A stretch of DNA of 53,157 bases. Origin: Algirhabdus cladophorae. Its GTDB lineage: Bacteria > Pseudomonadota > Alphaproteobacteria > Rhodobacterales > Rhodobacteraceae. The stretch is taken from assembly GCF_044772865.1 (NCBI RefSeq), contig NZ_CP173030.1:1-53157 (forward strand), in the 5' to 3' direction. The translations under genes were made by a program, and so were the position numbers. This document shows positions 33,768 through 43,089 of the stretch, piece after piece (positions within the stretch are counted from its first letter, which is position 1; the number at the start of each line of letters is the position of its first letter). The notes under the pieces are model-generated. The model saw only the letters and a program-made list of their open reading frames with translations. It was not told where the DNA came from and searched no databases.

Positions 33768-34673
33768 ATGACTGTCAGTTCTGATATACATCCACGGGTG
33801 TGGCCCGAACCGCGTGCTATGCTGCGGTTGATCAAGCCGATCACATGGTTTCCGCCCATGTGGGCCTATTTGTGCGGTGTTGTCTCGTCCGGTGCGTCCC
33901 CAAGTGGGCAATGGATTTTCGTCATTGTTGGTGTGATCCTCGCGGGCCCCGTTGTGTGCGGCATGTCGCAAGCAGCCAATGATTGGTGTGATCGCCATGT
34001 AGACGCCATCAATGAACCTGACCGACCTATTCCTTCAGGACGTATCCCCGGACGTTGGGGCCTTTGGATCGCGCTTGCGATGTCAGTTTTGTCCCTCGCT
34101 TTGGGTTGGACCCTTGGGCCTTGGGGATTTGGCGCGACTATTGTCGGTGTTCTGGCCGCATGGGCCTATTCAGCGGAACCGGTTCGAATGAAACGTTCGG
34201 GATGGTGGGGGCCGGGCCTTGTTGGTCTTTGCTACGAAGGCTTGCCGTGGTTTACCGGCGCTGCTGTGCTGAGTGCCGGTGCGCCATCAATGCAGATCGT
34301 TGTGATTGCCGCCCTTTACGCCATCGGGGCCCATGGCATCATGACCCTTAATGATTTCAAAGCCCTAGAGGGTGACCGCCAGATGGGTGTGAATTCCTTG
34401 CCTGTCACATTGGGCCCGGAACGCGCGGCTCTGGTGGCCTGTTGGGTGATGGCGCTGCCACAAGTGGTTGTTATTATTTTGCTCACGCTTTGGGACAAAC
34501 CTATGCACGCTCTTGCCATCATCGGCGTTCTGGTGGCCCAGCTTTGGGCCATGCGCGTCCTGTTGACCGATCCAAAGGGCCGCGCCCCGTGGTATAACGG
34601 AACCGGCGTCACGCTTTATGTGTCTGGCATGATGATTGCGGCCTTTGCGCTGCGCGGATTGGGGGCGCTATGA
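33768..34673 (+). CDS. bchG: Bacteriochlorophyll synthase (geranylgeranyl transferase)
   Basis: BchG is a UbiA-family membrane prenyltransferase that esterifies bacteriochlorophyllide a with geranylgeranyl diphosphate. The 301-residue protein has about eight or nine helices and the Asp-rich motif NDWCDRHVDAINEPDRPIPS, with the second motif LNDFKALEGDRQMG. It overlaps the next gene by 4 nt (34670-34673). Confidence 0.97.
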   Translation: MTVSSDIHPRVWPEPRAMLRLIKPITWFPPMWAYLCGVVSSGASPSGQWIFVIVGVILAGPVVCGMSQAANDWCDRHVDAINEPDRPIPSGRIPGRWGLWIALAMSVLSLALGWTLGPWGFGATIVGVLAAWAYSAEPVRMKRSGWWGPGLVGLCYEGLPWFTGAAVLSAGAPSMQIVVIAALYAIGAHGIMTLNDFKALEGDRQMGVNSLPVTLGPERAALVACWVMALPQVVVIILLTLWDKPMHALAIIGVLVAQLWAMRVLLTDPKGRAPWYNGTGVTLYVSGMMIAAFALRGLGAL

Positions 34674-35953
34674 CGCTGGGATGGCTTTCGATTGTTCGGC
34701 TTGGCCTGATCCAAATGGCGCTTGGGGCGATTGTGGTTTTGACAACATCGACCCTGAACCGCCTGATGGTCGTCGAACTGGCATTGCCAGCTGTTTTGCC
34801 CGGTCTGCTGGTGGCATTGCATTACGGCATTCAGATCACGCGACCCAAATGGGGCTTTAAAAGTGATACAGGGGGCAATCGCACCCGCTGGATTATCGGC
34901 GGTATTATAGTCCTCGCCTTTGGGGGATTTGGCGCAGCCTTGGGCGTGGTTTTGCTGCAAACTCAATTCTGGGCCGGTATGGCCTTGTCGGTTCTGGCCT
35001 ATGCGCTGATCGGGCTGGGTGTTGGGGCCTCTGGCACATCTTTGCTTGCCCTTTTGGCCACAACAACAGCACCGCATCGTCGTGCGGCAGCGGCCACGAT
35101 CACTTGGCTGATGATGATTTTCGGGATTGCCATGACAGCCGGTGTGGTCGGATCGCTGTTGGATCCGTATTCTGCACAGCGTTTGCTGACAATCGTCGCG
35201 ATTGTTTGCGCCGCGGCTGTGGTGATGAGTACATTGGCTGTTCTCGGCATCGAACGCGGATTGACCGTGCAACCACAACCGGCTGCTGTGCCATTTCGTG
35301 AAGGCCTGCACCAAGTTTGGTCCGAAACCAAAGCCCGCAATTTCACGATCTTTGTGTTCTTGTCCATGACCGCCTATTTCATGCAAGAACTGATCCTCGA
35401 GCCTTACGCAGGCCTCGTCTTCAACTTTACACCGGGCCAATCCACAGCCCTGAGCGGCGCGCAAAATGGCGGCGTCTTTTTGGGGATGCTCACTGTCGGC
35501 ATTGCGGCCACGGGGTTCAAAATCGGATCCCTGCGCCATTGGGTGATTGCAGGCTGTATCGGATCAGCGGCAACACTTACCATAATCACTCTTATAGGCA
35601 CTTTAGGTCCCAATGGACCCTTGACGCCAGCTGTTGTCGCTTTGGGCTTTTTCAACGGCATGTTTGCAGTGGCCGCTATCGGATCGATGATGGCCTTGGC
35701 AGGTGACGGACGCGAGGCCCGCGAGGGCACGCGCATGGGCCTGTGGGGGGCGGCGCAAGCCATCGCCGCAGGCTTTGGTGGACTGGCCGGTGCCGCCGGG
35801 GCAGATCTGTTGCGCCTTGTGTTTTCGCCAGAGAAAGCCTTTGGAACAGTGTTTTTATTTGAGGCGGGCCTTTTTTGTGCTGCTGCCTTTATGGCCATGA
35901 AAATCATGGACACTCACCGTGCATCGCCAATGCACGCAGTTGCGGGAGAATGA
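34670..35953 (+). CDS. PucC-like BCD-family carrier between bchG and bchP (Orf428 type)
   Basis: This 427-residue, 12-helix protein is a paralogue of LhaA (34670 versus 21163 in this window), with the family opening LGLIQMALGAIVVLTTSTLN and the RLMVVEL segment. In Rhodobacter an equivalent (ORF428) lies between bchG and bchP, and names such as bchP2 or bch2 are used. A role in bacteriochlorophyll handling is inferred from family and place. It abuts bchP: the stop TGA at 35951 is followed directly by ATG 35954. Confidence 0.93.
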   Translation: MTLGWLSIVRLGLIQMALGAIVVLTTSTLNRLMVVELALPAVLPGLLVALHYGIQITRPKWGFKSDTGGNRTRWIIGGIIVLAFGGFGAALGVVLLQTQFWAGMALSVLAYALIGLGVGASGTSLLALLATTTAPHRRAAAATITWLMMIFGIAMTAGVVGSLLDPYSAQRLLTIVAIVCAAAVVMSTLAVLGIERGLTVQPQPAAVPFREGLHQVWSETKARNFTIFVFLSMTAYFMQELILEPYAGLVFNFTPGQSTALSGAQNGGVFLGMLTVGIAATGFKIGSLRHWVIAGCIGSAATLTIITLIGTLGPNGPLTPAVVALGFFNGMFAVAAIGSMMALAGDGREAREGTRMGLWGAAQAIAAGFGGLAGAAGADLLRLVFSPEKAFGTVFLFEAGLFCAAAFMAMKIMDTHRASPMHAVAGE

Positions 35954-37135
35954 ATGATGTATGATGTTGTTGTCGTAGGCGGTGGGCCCTCTGGTGCCAC
36001 AGCTGCCGAAGATCTCGCCCGCTCGGGCCACAAAGTTGCGATGATTGACCGTGACGGTCGGATCAAACCCTGTGGCGGTGCTGTGCCGCCTCGTCTGATC
36101 GATGACTTCTTTATTCCTGACGAACAGGTTGTGGCCAAAATCAACACCGCGCGGATGATTTCGCCGACCCAACGGGCTGTGGATATCCCGATCGAGAACG
36201 GCTTTGTCGGCATGGTTGATCGTGAACATTTCGACGAGTTCCTGCGCAAACGTGCGGCGTCTGCCGGGGCCCATCGTCATACGGGCACCTTCCTGCGGAT
36301 CGAGCGCGACGGCGACGGCACACATGTGGTCTACCGCGACAAGATCAGCCGCAACGAGATGCGCATGACCACGAAACTGGTGATCGGTGCAGATGGTGCG
36401 CGCTCGGATGTGGGCCGTGCCGAAGTTCCCGGCGGCGACAAGATCCCTTATGTGATCGCATATCACGAGATCATCAAAGCCCCCGCGCCCACAGAGCATT
36501 ATGATCCTATGCGCTGTGACGTGATTTATGATGGCGCGATTTCACCCGATTTCTATGGCTGGGTTTTCCCCCATGGCCATTCCGCCAGTGTTGGCATGGG
36601 CACAGGCATCGACGGTGTAGACCTGAAAAAAGCCACGGCGGATCTGCGCGCAGCCTCAGGTTTGGCCGAGTGCGAAACAATCCGCAAAGAAGGGGCGCCT
36701 ATCCCACTGAAACCCTTGGATAAATGGGACAACGGGGTTGATGTGGTGCTGGCCGGTGATGCGGCAGGCGTTGTAGCCCCCTCCTCTGGTGAAGGAATTT
36801 ACTATGCCATGGTCGGTGGGCGCGTGGCGGCGACGGCGGCCTCTGCTTGCCTTGCCTCAGGTCGGGCAAAGGACCTGCAACTGGCCCGCAAACTGTTCAT
36901 GAAGGAACATAAAGGCGTTTTCAAAGTGCTGGGCGCGATGCAAAACGCCTATTATCGTTCGGACGAGCGGCGCGAGCGTTTCGTCAGCCTGTGTCACGAT
37001 GTCGACGTGCAAAAGCTGACATTCGAGGCCTATATGAACAAGAAATTGGTTGCCGCGCGGCCTTTGGCCCATCTAAAGATCGGGATCAAGAATGTTGCTC
37101 ACCTCATGGGGATTGTGTCCCCAACACGGACTTAA
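35954..37135 (+). CDS. bchP: Geranylgeranyl-bacteriochlorophyll reductase
   Basis: BchP reduces the geranylgeranyl tail of bacteriochlorophyll to phytyl. The 393-residue flavoprotein has the FAD dinucleotide fold VVVGGGPSGATAAEDLARSG (residues 5-24) and the later VLAGDAAGVVAPSSGEGIYY. An alternative ATG 3 nt downstream cannot be excluded (ATGATG). It is followed 3 nt later by idi, an order typical of PGCs. Confidence 0.97.
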   Translation: MMYDVVVVGGGPSGATAAEDLARSGHKVAMIDRDGRIKPCGGAVPPRLIDDFFIPDEQVVAKINTARMISPTQRAVDIPIENGFVGMVDREHFDEFLRKRAASAGAHRHTGTFLRIERDGDGTHVVYRDKISRNEMRMTTKLVIGADGARSDVGRAEVPGGDKIPYVIAYHEIIKAPAPTEHYDPMRCDVIYDGAISPDFYGWVFPHGHSASVGMGTGIDGVDLKKATADLRAASGLAECETIRKEGAPIPLKPLDKWDNGVDVVLAGDAAGVVAPSSGEGIYYAMVGGRVAATAASACLASGRAKDLQLARKLFMKEHKGVFKVLGAMQNAYYRSDERRERFVSLCHDVDVQKLTFEAYMNKKLVAARPLAHLKIGIKNVAHLMGIVSPTRT

Positions 37136-37138
37136 AAC

Positions 37139-37669
37139 ATGACAATTATGATCCCTGCTTGGGTCGATGGCGCATTGACCCCTGTTGAGAAACTGGAAAC
37201 GCACCTTAAGGGGCTGCGGCACAAAGCGGTCTCGGTCTTTGTGATGGACGGGGACAAGATGCTGATCCAACAGCGGGCCATGCACAAATACCACACGCCC
37301 GGACTATGGGCGAACACCTGCTGCACGCATCCCGAATGGGATGAGGATCCTGGCGTTTGTGCTGTGCGGCGTTTGGACGAAGAACTGGGCCTGACCGGTG
37401 TTAAGCCTATTTTCCGCGACCAGATTGAATACCGCGCGGATGTAGGTGGCGGCTTGATCGAACACGAGGTGGTTGAGGTTTTTGTAGCCGAAAAAACCCC
37501 TGACATGACGCTTGCTCTGAATCCGGACGAGGTTATGGCCACCAAATGGATCAGCTTTAATGATCTGGCCGTGGAACTGGCCCAAAACCCAGAGGCCTAC
37601 ACACCCTGGCTGCGCATCTATATGTCCGAGCACAAAGACCGTATTTTTGGCGCGCCAGCCGAGGCCTAG
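37139..37669 (+). CDS. idi: Isopentenyl-diphosphate delta-isomerase (type 1)
   Basis: Idi interconverts IPP and DMAPP for carotenoid and phytol synthesis. The 176-residue Nudix-fold protein has the active-site Cys62 in NTCCTHP and the Glu-rich motif RRLDEELGL. It directly follows bchP (3 nt) and serves the same isoprenoid supply as dxs and crtE in this window. The downstream region holds only gene remnants. Confidence 0.96.
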   Translation: MTIMIPAWVDGALTPVEKLETHLKGLRHKAVSVFVMDGDKMLIQQRAMHKYHTPGLWANTCCTHPEWDEDPGVCAVRRLDEELGLTGVKPIFRDQIEYRADVGGGLIEHEVVEVFVAEKTPDMTLALNPDEVMATKWISFNDLAVELAQNPEAYTPWLRIYMSEHKDRIFGAPAEA

Positions 37670-37852
37670 ATCAAGATCCGCGTTGCAGATGCAACTGATC
37701 TAGACGCAGTTCTTGCCCTTTAACCGATTGTTTTCCCTGAAGAAGACTTAAAGCCCGTCATTCGAGATCCGTCTAAAATCGCCAGCGGTGTGATGTCACT
37801 GCCTGCCAAGGATAGCAGTGAAATATGTGGGCCTATCGTTTTCACCCAGTGT
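37670..37852 (+). pseudogene. GNAT acetyltransferase remnant
   Basis: Directly after idi the frame reads IKIRVADATDLDAVLAL, stop, PIVFPEEDLKPVIRDPSK, IASGVMS, and slightly further on ICGPIVFTQC. This is the N-terminal part of a GNAT N-acetyltransferase with an in-frame stop, several small lesions and no acetyl-CoA-binding core. It may once have followed idi in a chromosomal context. Confidence 0.6.
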
Positions 37853-37983
37853 AATCACGGCGCTTTGCCGAACCCAACTCCCTTGTTTCAGGGCTGTGGG
37901 TTGCGGTTCTTTCGATGGTGCTGTCTTCGATCATTGCAATCGTAGGTGCGCAAGTTCCAGTGCTGCGGCGTGTGTTCACCTAA
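37849..37983 (+). pseudogene. C-terminal tail of an unidentified membrane protein
   Basis: After an in-frame TAA, the frame reads SRRFAEPNSLVSGLWVAVLS, MVLSSIIAIVGAQVPVLRRV and FT, stop. It has one clear hydrophobic helix and a basic end, like the last helix of a multispanning protein. No start codon or upstream part is present. The family is not recognised. Confidence 0.4.
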
Positions 37984-37998
37984 AAGGCCGCAACGCGA

Positions 37999-39912
37999 CT
38001 ATCCCAAATGCGGTAATTTGCCGATAACACCAGCCGCCTGCATTGCAGTGGCCGCAATATCAACGGCTGTCAGGCCTGCGTCTACATACATCGCAGCCGG
38101 GCTGGCGTGGTCGATGAACCGATCGGGCAAGGTCATTGTGCGCACAGACAACCCACGATCAAAGGCCCCTTGGTTCGCAAGATCGTGCAGGACCATAGCC
38201 CCGAACCCGCCCTTTGCGCCTTGTTCTACCGTTATCAGTGCTTTGTGGTGGCGGGCCAATTGATGGATCAGGCCCCGATCCAAAGGTTTCGCAAACCGTG
38301 CATCGGCAACCGTGGTTGAGACGCCATTGGCCTCCAGTTCCTCCGCTGCGATCAGGCATTCGCCCAGATGTGCCCCAAATGACAGGATTGCCACGTCATG
38401 GCCTTCGCGCACGATGCGGCCTTTGCCAATTTCGATCACGTGGCCACGCTCGGGCATATCAACGCCCCTGCCCTCGCCCCGTGGGAAACGGAATGCAATC
38501 GGGCCGTCATCATATTCCGCCGCCGTGCGGACCATATGCATCAACTCGGCCTCATCCGAGGCTGCCATCACCGTCATATTCGGCAAGTTCGCCATATAGG
38601 CGATGTCAAAACTGCCGGCGTGGGTTGCGCCATCGGCACCAACCAGACCCGCACGGTCAATAGCAAAGCGGACTGGCAAATTTTGTAGCGCCACATCATG
38701 GACGATCTGATCATAGCCCCGTTGCAGGAACGTCGAATAAATCGCGCAAAACGGTTTCAGGCCTGTTGCCGCCATACCGGCAGCAAAGGTTACCGCGTGT
38801 TGTTCTGCAATGCCCACATCAAAGACCCGCTTGGGCAAAGCATCTGCCAAGATGTTGATGCCGGTGCCAGATGGCATGGCCGCCGTAACACCCACAATTT
38901 TATTGTCGTGCTGGGCCTCAAAGGTCAGGGCGTTTCCAAACACCGACGTATAGCTGGGCGCATTTGGTTTGGCTTTGTGTTGGGTGCCGCTGACCACGTC
39001 GAACTTGGCCACGCCATGGTATTTATCGGCAGAATTTTCGGCCGGTTTGTACCCTTTGCCCTTGGTTGTGCAGCAATGGATCAGAACCGGACCGGTTGAA
39101 CGCGTTTTGGCCGCACGCAGTACAGATAAAAGTTGGCCCATATCATGGCCATCAATCGGACCAATGTAGGAAAACCCCAGCTCTTCAAACAAGGTCCCAC
39201 CCGAGGGCACAGCCGTCACCAATTGGCGCGCACGTTTAGCCCCATCGCGCAAGGGACCGGGCAGAGTGGCCTCAAACCCCTCGGCCATATCTTTGAACAG
39301 ACCCAGCGGAGTATTTGCATAGAGCCCAGACAGATACGAGGACATGGCACCCACGGGCGGTGCGATACTCATCTCATTATCGTTCAAAATTACGAACAGA
39401 CGCCGGCCTTCAGCACCCGCATTGTTCAGCGCCTCATAGGCCATTCCTGCACTGATCGATCCGTCGCCAATCACGGCAATTGCGTCGCCCGTGGGCTGGC
39501 CCATATCGCGGCCTACGGCAAATCCGAGGGCAGCACTGATGCTGGTCGAACTATGCGCAGCACCAAAGGGATCATAGTTGCTTTCGCTTCGTTTGGTAAA
39601 ACCGCTGAGGCCATTTTCCTGGCGCAGGGTGCGGATCCGATCACGACGGCCCGTGAGGATCTTGTGAGGATAGCATTGGTGGCCCACGTCCCAGACCAGT
39701 TTGTCGATAGGTGCGTTGAACACGGCGTGCAGCGCCACAGTGAGTTCGACCACCCCAAGGGAAGATCCCAGATGGCCCCCAGTTTCCGACACGGCCGAGA
39801 TAACTTCGGCGCGGACATCATCTGCCAATTGCGATAGTTCAGCATCGCTGAGGCACTTCAGGTCGGCAGGTTGATCCACGCGGTCAAGGATCGGGGTGTG
39901 GGGTCGGGTCAT
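37999..39912 (-). CDS. dxs: 1-deoxy-D-xylulose-5-phosphate synthase
   Basis: Dxs makes DXP, the first MEP-pathway intermediate, from pyruvate and glyceraldehyde 3-phosphate. The 637-residue protein has the N-terminal WDVGHQCYPHKILTGRRDRI block, the TPP motif GDGSISAGMAYEALNNAG and the transketolase C-terminal half (DRAGLVGADGATHAGSFDIA). It lies downstream of pufC on the minus strand behind a strong terminator-like hairpin, so it may have its own promoter or be read through from puf. A second housekeeping copy elsewhere is likely but not visible. Confidence 0.97.
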   Translation of the reverse strand: MTRPHTPILDRVDQPADLKCLSDAELSQLADDVRAEVISAVSETGGHLGSSLGVVELTVALHAVFNAPIDKLVWDVGHQCYPHKILTGRRDRIRTLRQENGLSGFTKRSESNYDPFGAAHSSTSISAALGFAVGRDMGQPTGDAIAVIGDGSISAGMAYEALNNAGAEGRRLFVILNDNEMSIAPPVGAMSSYLSGLYANTPLGLFKDMAEGFEATLPGPLRDGAKRARQLVTAVPSGGTLFEELGFSYIGPIDGHDMGQLLSVLRAAKTRSTGPVLIHCCTTKGKGYKPAENSADKYHGVAKFDVVSGTQHKAKPNAPSYTSVFGNALTFEAQHDNKIVGVTAAMPSGTGINILADALPKRVFDVGIAEQHAVTFAAGMAATGLKPFCAIYSTFLQRGYDQIVHDVALQNLPVRFAIDRAGLVGADGATHAGSFDIAYMANLPNMTVMAASDEAELMHMVRTAAEYDDGPIAFRFPRGEGRGVDMPERGHVIEIGKGRIVREGHDVAILSFGAHLGECLIAAEELEANGVSTTVADARFAKPLDRGLIHQLARHHKALITVEQGAKGGFGAMVLHDLANQGAFDRGLSVRTMTLPDRFIDHASPAAMYVDAGLTAVDIAATAMQAAGVIGKLPHLG

Positions 39913-39930
39913 AGCAGCACCTCAAAAATA

Positions 39931-39966
39931 AAAAAGCGTCGCAAGGAGGCAAGCCCCTTGCGACGC
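39931..39966 (-). terminator. Rho-independent terminator between pufC and dxs
   Basis: Perfect 11-bp arms GCGTCGCAAGG / CCTTGCGACGC with a 9-nt loop, followed on the minus strand by TTTTTTATTTTT. It ends the puf transcript, or attenuates into dxs. Confidence 0.85.
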
Positions 39967-39970
39967 CAGT

Positions 39971-40083
39971 TTCCTGTAGCCAACAGGAAGGGAACCGGGG
40001 TGTGGAGACCCCGAGTATTGTGCCCCGGGAGAGACACAATACGGCGGAGGATGGGGCGGCAGATCAGTGTCTAATCCGCCCCA
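39971..40083 (-). other. Array of four further hairpins after pufC
   Basis: Four perfect inverted repeats stand in a row: TTCCTGT/ACAGGAA (39971-39989), CGGGGT/ACCCCG (39996-40013), GTATTGTG/CACAATAC (40015-40042) and TGGGGCGG/CCGCCCCA (40052-40083). With the terminator they make five stems in the leader between pufC and dxs. Confidence 0.65.
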
Positions 40084-40088
40084 ACCAA

Positions 40089-41201
40089 TCAGTATTCCGG
40101 CGTGCCCGTTGTCGCGAGTTCGGGCCAGTCGGCGATTACGTTGGTACCTTGCATCGGCTGCTGGTAACCTTTGTGGCAGGTCTTACAGGCAGCTTTTGGC
40201 GCATCACCATGGATCGGACCAAGGCGATTTTCAGGATATGTATCCTTCAGCGGCACCAAGTAATCATTGTTGAGTTCTTGAACCATCGAGATGCCGAGGC
40301 TGGCAGTGCCCCATTGCGGCGTCACTTGAGCAGCATCATAAAAGGCACGGCTGTTGTGACAGAACACGCAGTTCACACCCAATGAGTTGCTCATGTAGTT
40401 CATCAACGAATACGTCCGTTCAGCATTCTGCCAGGTTGGGAAACCTTCGTCGGCAGGGCTGCCTTCTACACGGCTGTCCAGATCGTGAACGGCGATTGTC
40501 TCGTAGTTCAACAGATACTGTTCCAGCGCATCAGAGGGCAAAGACGTGCTTTGGCTCAGCGATGTCGCGCGGTTTTGGACAGATGCCCAACCCCCTACGG
40601 CTTCGTTGACTGGAGTGATACGGAACCAGATCTCGGATGGGACGTTTTGACCACGGTGACAGGTATAACAATTCACACCGACCTCGTTATTGGCATTCAC
40701 ATGCCCATCCCAATCTTCGTTGATCACTTGCGTCATCTGGATCATCCGGCGCGAGACAACCTTTGTGTAAAGATCATCATCCGCATATTCGCCTTCATCC
40801 GCGTTTGCATGGCAATAGGCACAGCCCTCATCTGGGGCGACCCATTGGGTCATCGCATTCATCAAACGGTTAAAGTTATCTTCGGTCACCTCACCCAGCA
40901 CTTGGACATTTTCATAAATGTCCTTTGCCAAGGGCTCGCCCGCTTCAGGGACATAAGGCTCCTCTGTATAATACTCTTCAATCGTTGGATCCGGCGTTGC
41001 CAGGGCCACTTTGAACTCGGGCACTGACATGCCCGTGCCCCGTGGACCCGTTTGCAGACTGTCCGTGGCCAGCGGGTTGCCAAAGCTGACAACAATCGCT
41101 GTTGCGAACACGACGCTTCCGATTATCCCGATGCCGATAGCAGGCTTGAAGATATTGGTCGGATTGGAAGTGTTCCATTCGTCAAACCACTTAGGTAACA
41201 T
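40089..41201 (-). CDS. pufC: Tetraheme cytochrome c subunit of the reaction centre
   Basis: PufC is the periplasmic tetraheme cytochrome that re-reduces the special pair. ATG 41201 gives 370 residues; the open frame to 41363 lies inside pufM. It has an N-terminal hydrophobic anchor (about 18-40) and four CxxCH haem sites in order: CAYCH, CYTCH, CVFCH, CKTCH. There is no classical lipobox at the N-terminus, so it is probably held by an uncleaved helix. It follows pufM by 2 nt. Its presence goes with the absence of pufX. Confidence 0.97.
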   Translation of the reverse strand: MLPKWFDEWNTSNPTNIFKPAIGIGIIGSVVFATAIVVSFGNPLATDSLQTGPRGTGMSVPEFKVALATPDPTIEEYYTEEPYVPEAGEPLAKDIYENVQVLGEVTEDNFNRLMNAMTQWVAPDEGCAYCHANADEGEYADDDLYTKVVSRRMIQMTQVINEDWDGHVNANNEVGVNCYTCHRGQNVPSEIWFRITPVNEAVGGWASVQNRATSLSQSTSLPSDALEQYLLNYETIAVHDLDSRVEGSPADEGFPTWQNAERTYSLMNYMSNSLGVNCVFCHNSRAFYDAAQVTPQWGTASLGISMVQELNNDYLVPLKDTYPENRLGPIHGDAPKAACKTCHKGYQQPMQGTNVIADWPELATTGTPEY

Positions 41202-41203
41202 GC

Positions 41204-42172
41204 TCAGCCTCCTTCGCTTGTAAAGGCTTCGTAGCCGTAAGAACCGTCGTACATCGGAGCAAAGTTGTGCTCTTGGGCCCAGATGAACCAATTGTCGACG
41301 ACTGTGCCGGTCAGAAGGATGCCGATGCCACCGGTGATCGGTGTGAGCACTGCAAACCACCACGCCCAGCGGTGAATACCTTCCATCGTGGCGTTAAAGC
41401 CCATGGTCCAGCGCCAGAACAAAGCTGCGCGTTCCGAGGCTGTGCCGCGATCATAGATCTGCTCCAGCTCGCGGTCGCCGCCAAAACGGGTGACCGCCAG
41501 AATGGTCGCACCGTGCATCGCAAAGAGCAGGACCGAGCCGTAGAGGAACACAATCGAGAGACAGTGGAAGGGGTTATAGTAAAGGTTGCCATAGCGAATG
41601 CTGAACGCCGTGGTCCAATCAAGGTGCGGGAAGATACCGTAAGGTACCGCCTCGGACCAGCTGCCCATCAAGACAGGACGGAACAGACCCAACACAAGGA
41701 ACAACCAGATCGCAGCAAGGAAAGCCCAAGCGATATGTTTGCCCATTTTGTGCTGTTGGGCCAGCATGTAGGTGCGCAACCACCATGTCATCACAGACAC
41801 CAGCAAGAACAGGGACGAGATGATATACCAGCCCCCTTCATCGAGCGGTGGCATGCTCAGACCATATTCTGGTGAGGGCGGCTCAAGCGCCAGCCAGAAC
41901 AGTTGGCGAATGAACTCGGGGATCGAATAGCCAACCTGCGCCAGCATATTGAAACCCACGATGATGAACCACGCCAGACCAGTGGCCATAGAGACCAACC
42001 CAAGGATACCAAGGTGGATAGGCCCCAGCTGGGCATTGCCCAAGGCACCAATCAGGGTGTTGAACCGCGGTTGGCCCGCACGCTCTTCCATCAGGTTGTT
42101 TTCGTTGTCCATGCCCCATTCAGGTTCGCCCTGAACTTGGACTTGGGTAAAGATGTTTTGATACTCAATCAT
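41204..42172 (-). CDS. pufM: Photosynthetic reaction centre M subunit
   Basis: PufM forms the reaction-centre core with PufL and binds bacteriochlorophylls, quinone and the non-haem iron. The 322-residue protein has five transmembrane helices with the conserved YYNPFHCLSIVFLYGSVLLF segment (special-pair His) and WRWTMGFNATMEGIHRWAWW. The C-terminus is a little longer than in Rhodobacter, as is usual in pufC-bearing species. It lies 3 nt after pufL. Confidence 0.98.
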   Translation of the reverse strand: MIEYQNIFTQVQVQGEPEWGMDNENNLMEERAGQPRFNTLIGALGNAQLGPIHLGILGLVSMATGLAWFIIVGFNMLAQVGYSIPEFIRQLFWLALEPPSPEYGLSMPPLDEGGWYIISSLFLLVSVMTWWLRTYMLAQQHKMGKHIAWAFLAAIWLFLVLGLFRPVLMGSWSEAVPYGIFPHLDWTTAFSIRYGNLYYNPFHCLSIVFLYGSVLLFAMHGATILAVTRFGGDRELEQIYDRGTASERAALFWRWTMGFNATMEGIHRWAWWFAVLTPITGGIGILLTGTVVDNWFIWAQEHNFAPMYDGSYGYEAFTSEGG

Positions 42173-42175
42173 GGT

Positions 42176-43015
42176 TTACATCCCCACTTGGCTTGGGAAC
42201 AGAGGCAGCTCAAGCCACCAGTTCCACCATTCAGGCCATCCAGCAGTCCAGACGGGTCCCGAGATAATGATGCAGACTGCGGAAAAGAAGCCTGCGTTGA
42301 TTGCCAGCAAGAAGCCCACGCGGTGGATCCCCAAGGTCCCGACCGAATACCCGATGAAGTCGCGAAAGAACGTGTCTTCGTGATCGGGTGTTTTGGCTTC
42401 TTCGCCTTCCTCCGGGTTGGCTGCAGACAGGATCAGACCACCGTGCAACGCCAAGGCGAAGGTCGTGGTGAAGAACAGGGTCACTGCCAGCATGTGCGCC
42501 GGATTGTAGTGGAAGTGCAGATAAGCATAGCCCGTATTGGACACCCAATCGAGGTGGCTAAAGATCCCATAAGGGAAGCCATGGCCCCAGGCACCCATCA
42601 AAAGCGGGCGGAAGATGACCAAAGTCACATAGGCAAAAATGGCGTAGCTGAAGGCAAATGGGACGTGATATCCCATACCCAGCTTGCGGCAAATTTCGAC
42701 CTCACGCAGGGCCCAACTGATAAAGGCTGCTGTGGCACACATTGTGATGATCTGCCAAAGTCCACCTTCCAGCAAAGGCGCCATGCCCAAACCATAGCTT
42801 AGGTCAGGGGGTGCTATATTGATCAACCAAGGGTTAAACGTGCCTTGTTGCGACGCCCCCCAGAAAATCAAAACAGTGCCTAGTAAGGCAAAAAAGGCAG
42901 TCGTCACCCCGAAGAAGCCTACATAAAAAGGCCCCACCCAGAAGTCGAACAGATCGCCGCCGATCAACGTCCCTCCGCGGACGCGGTATTTTCTCTCGAA
43001 GCTGAGCAGTGCCAT
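42176..43015 (-). CDS. pufL: Photosynthetic reaction centre L subunit
   Basis: PufL is the second core subunit. The 279-residue protein begins MALLSFERKYRVRGGTLIGG, has five helices, and includes HFHYNPAHMLAVTLFFTTTF and DFIGYSVGTLGIHRVGFLLA with the conserved histidines. A 124-nt gap with a strong hairpin separates it from pufA. Length and motifs are normal. Confidence 0.98.
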   Translation of the reverse strand: MALLSFERKYRVRGGTLIGGDLFDFWVGPFYVGFFGVTTAFFALLGTVLIFWGASQQGTFNPWLINIAPPDLSYGLGMAPLLEGGLWQIITMCATAAFISWALREVEICRKLGMGYHVPFAFSYAIFAYVTLVIFRPLLMGAWGHGFPYGIFSHLDWVSNTGYAYLHFHYNPAHMLAVTLFFTTTFALALHGGLILSAANPEEGEEAKTPDHEDTFFRDFIGYSVGTLGIHRVGFLLAINAGFFSAVCIIISGPVWTAGWPEWWNWWLELPLFPSQVGM

Positions 43016-43089
43016 CTTCTTCGTCTCCGCTATTGGCGGCGCTGCTCCGTTTTAAGGGGCTGTGCCGTCTTTAAATTTCCGTGATGGCC

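Noticed and set aside
34616..35539. A 307-codon minus-strand open frame opposite the PucC-like gene
   Set aside because: Low-complexity His/Gln/Cys-rich translation, typical of a shadow frame.
39913..40088. TPP riboswitch upstream of dxs
   Set aside because: The leader is structured, but I find no convincing thi-box core (CTGAGA and the conserved 3' block). Simple hairpins explain it.
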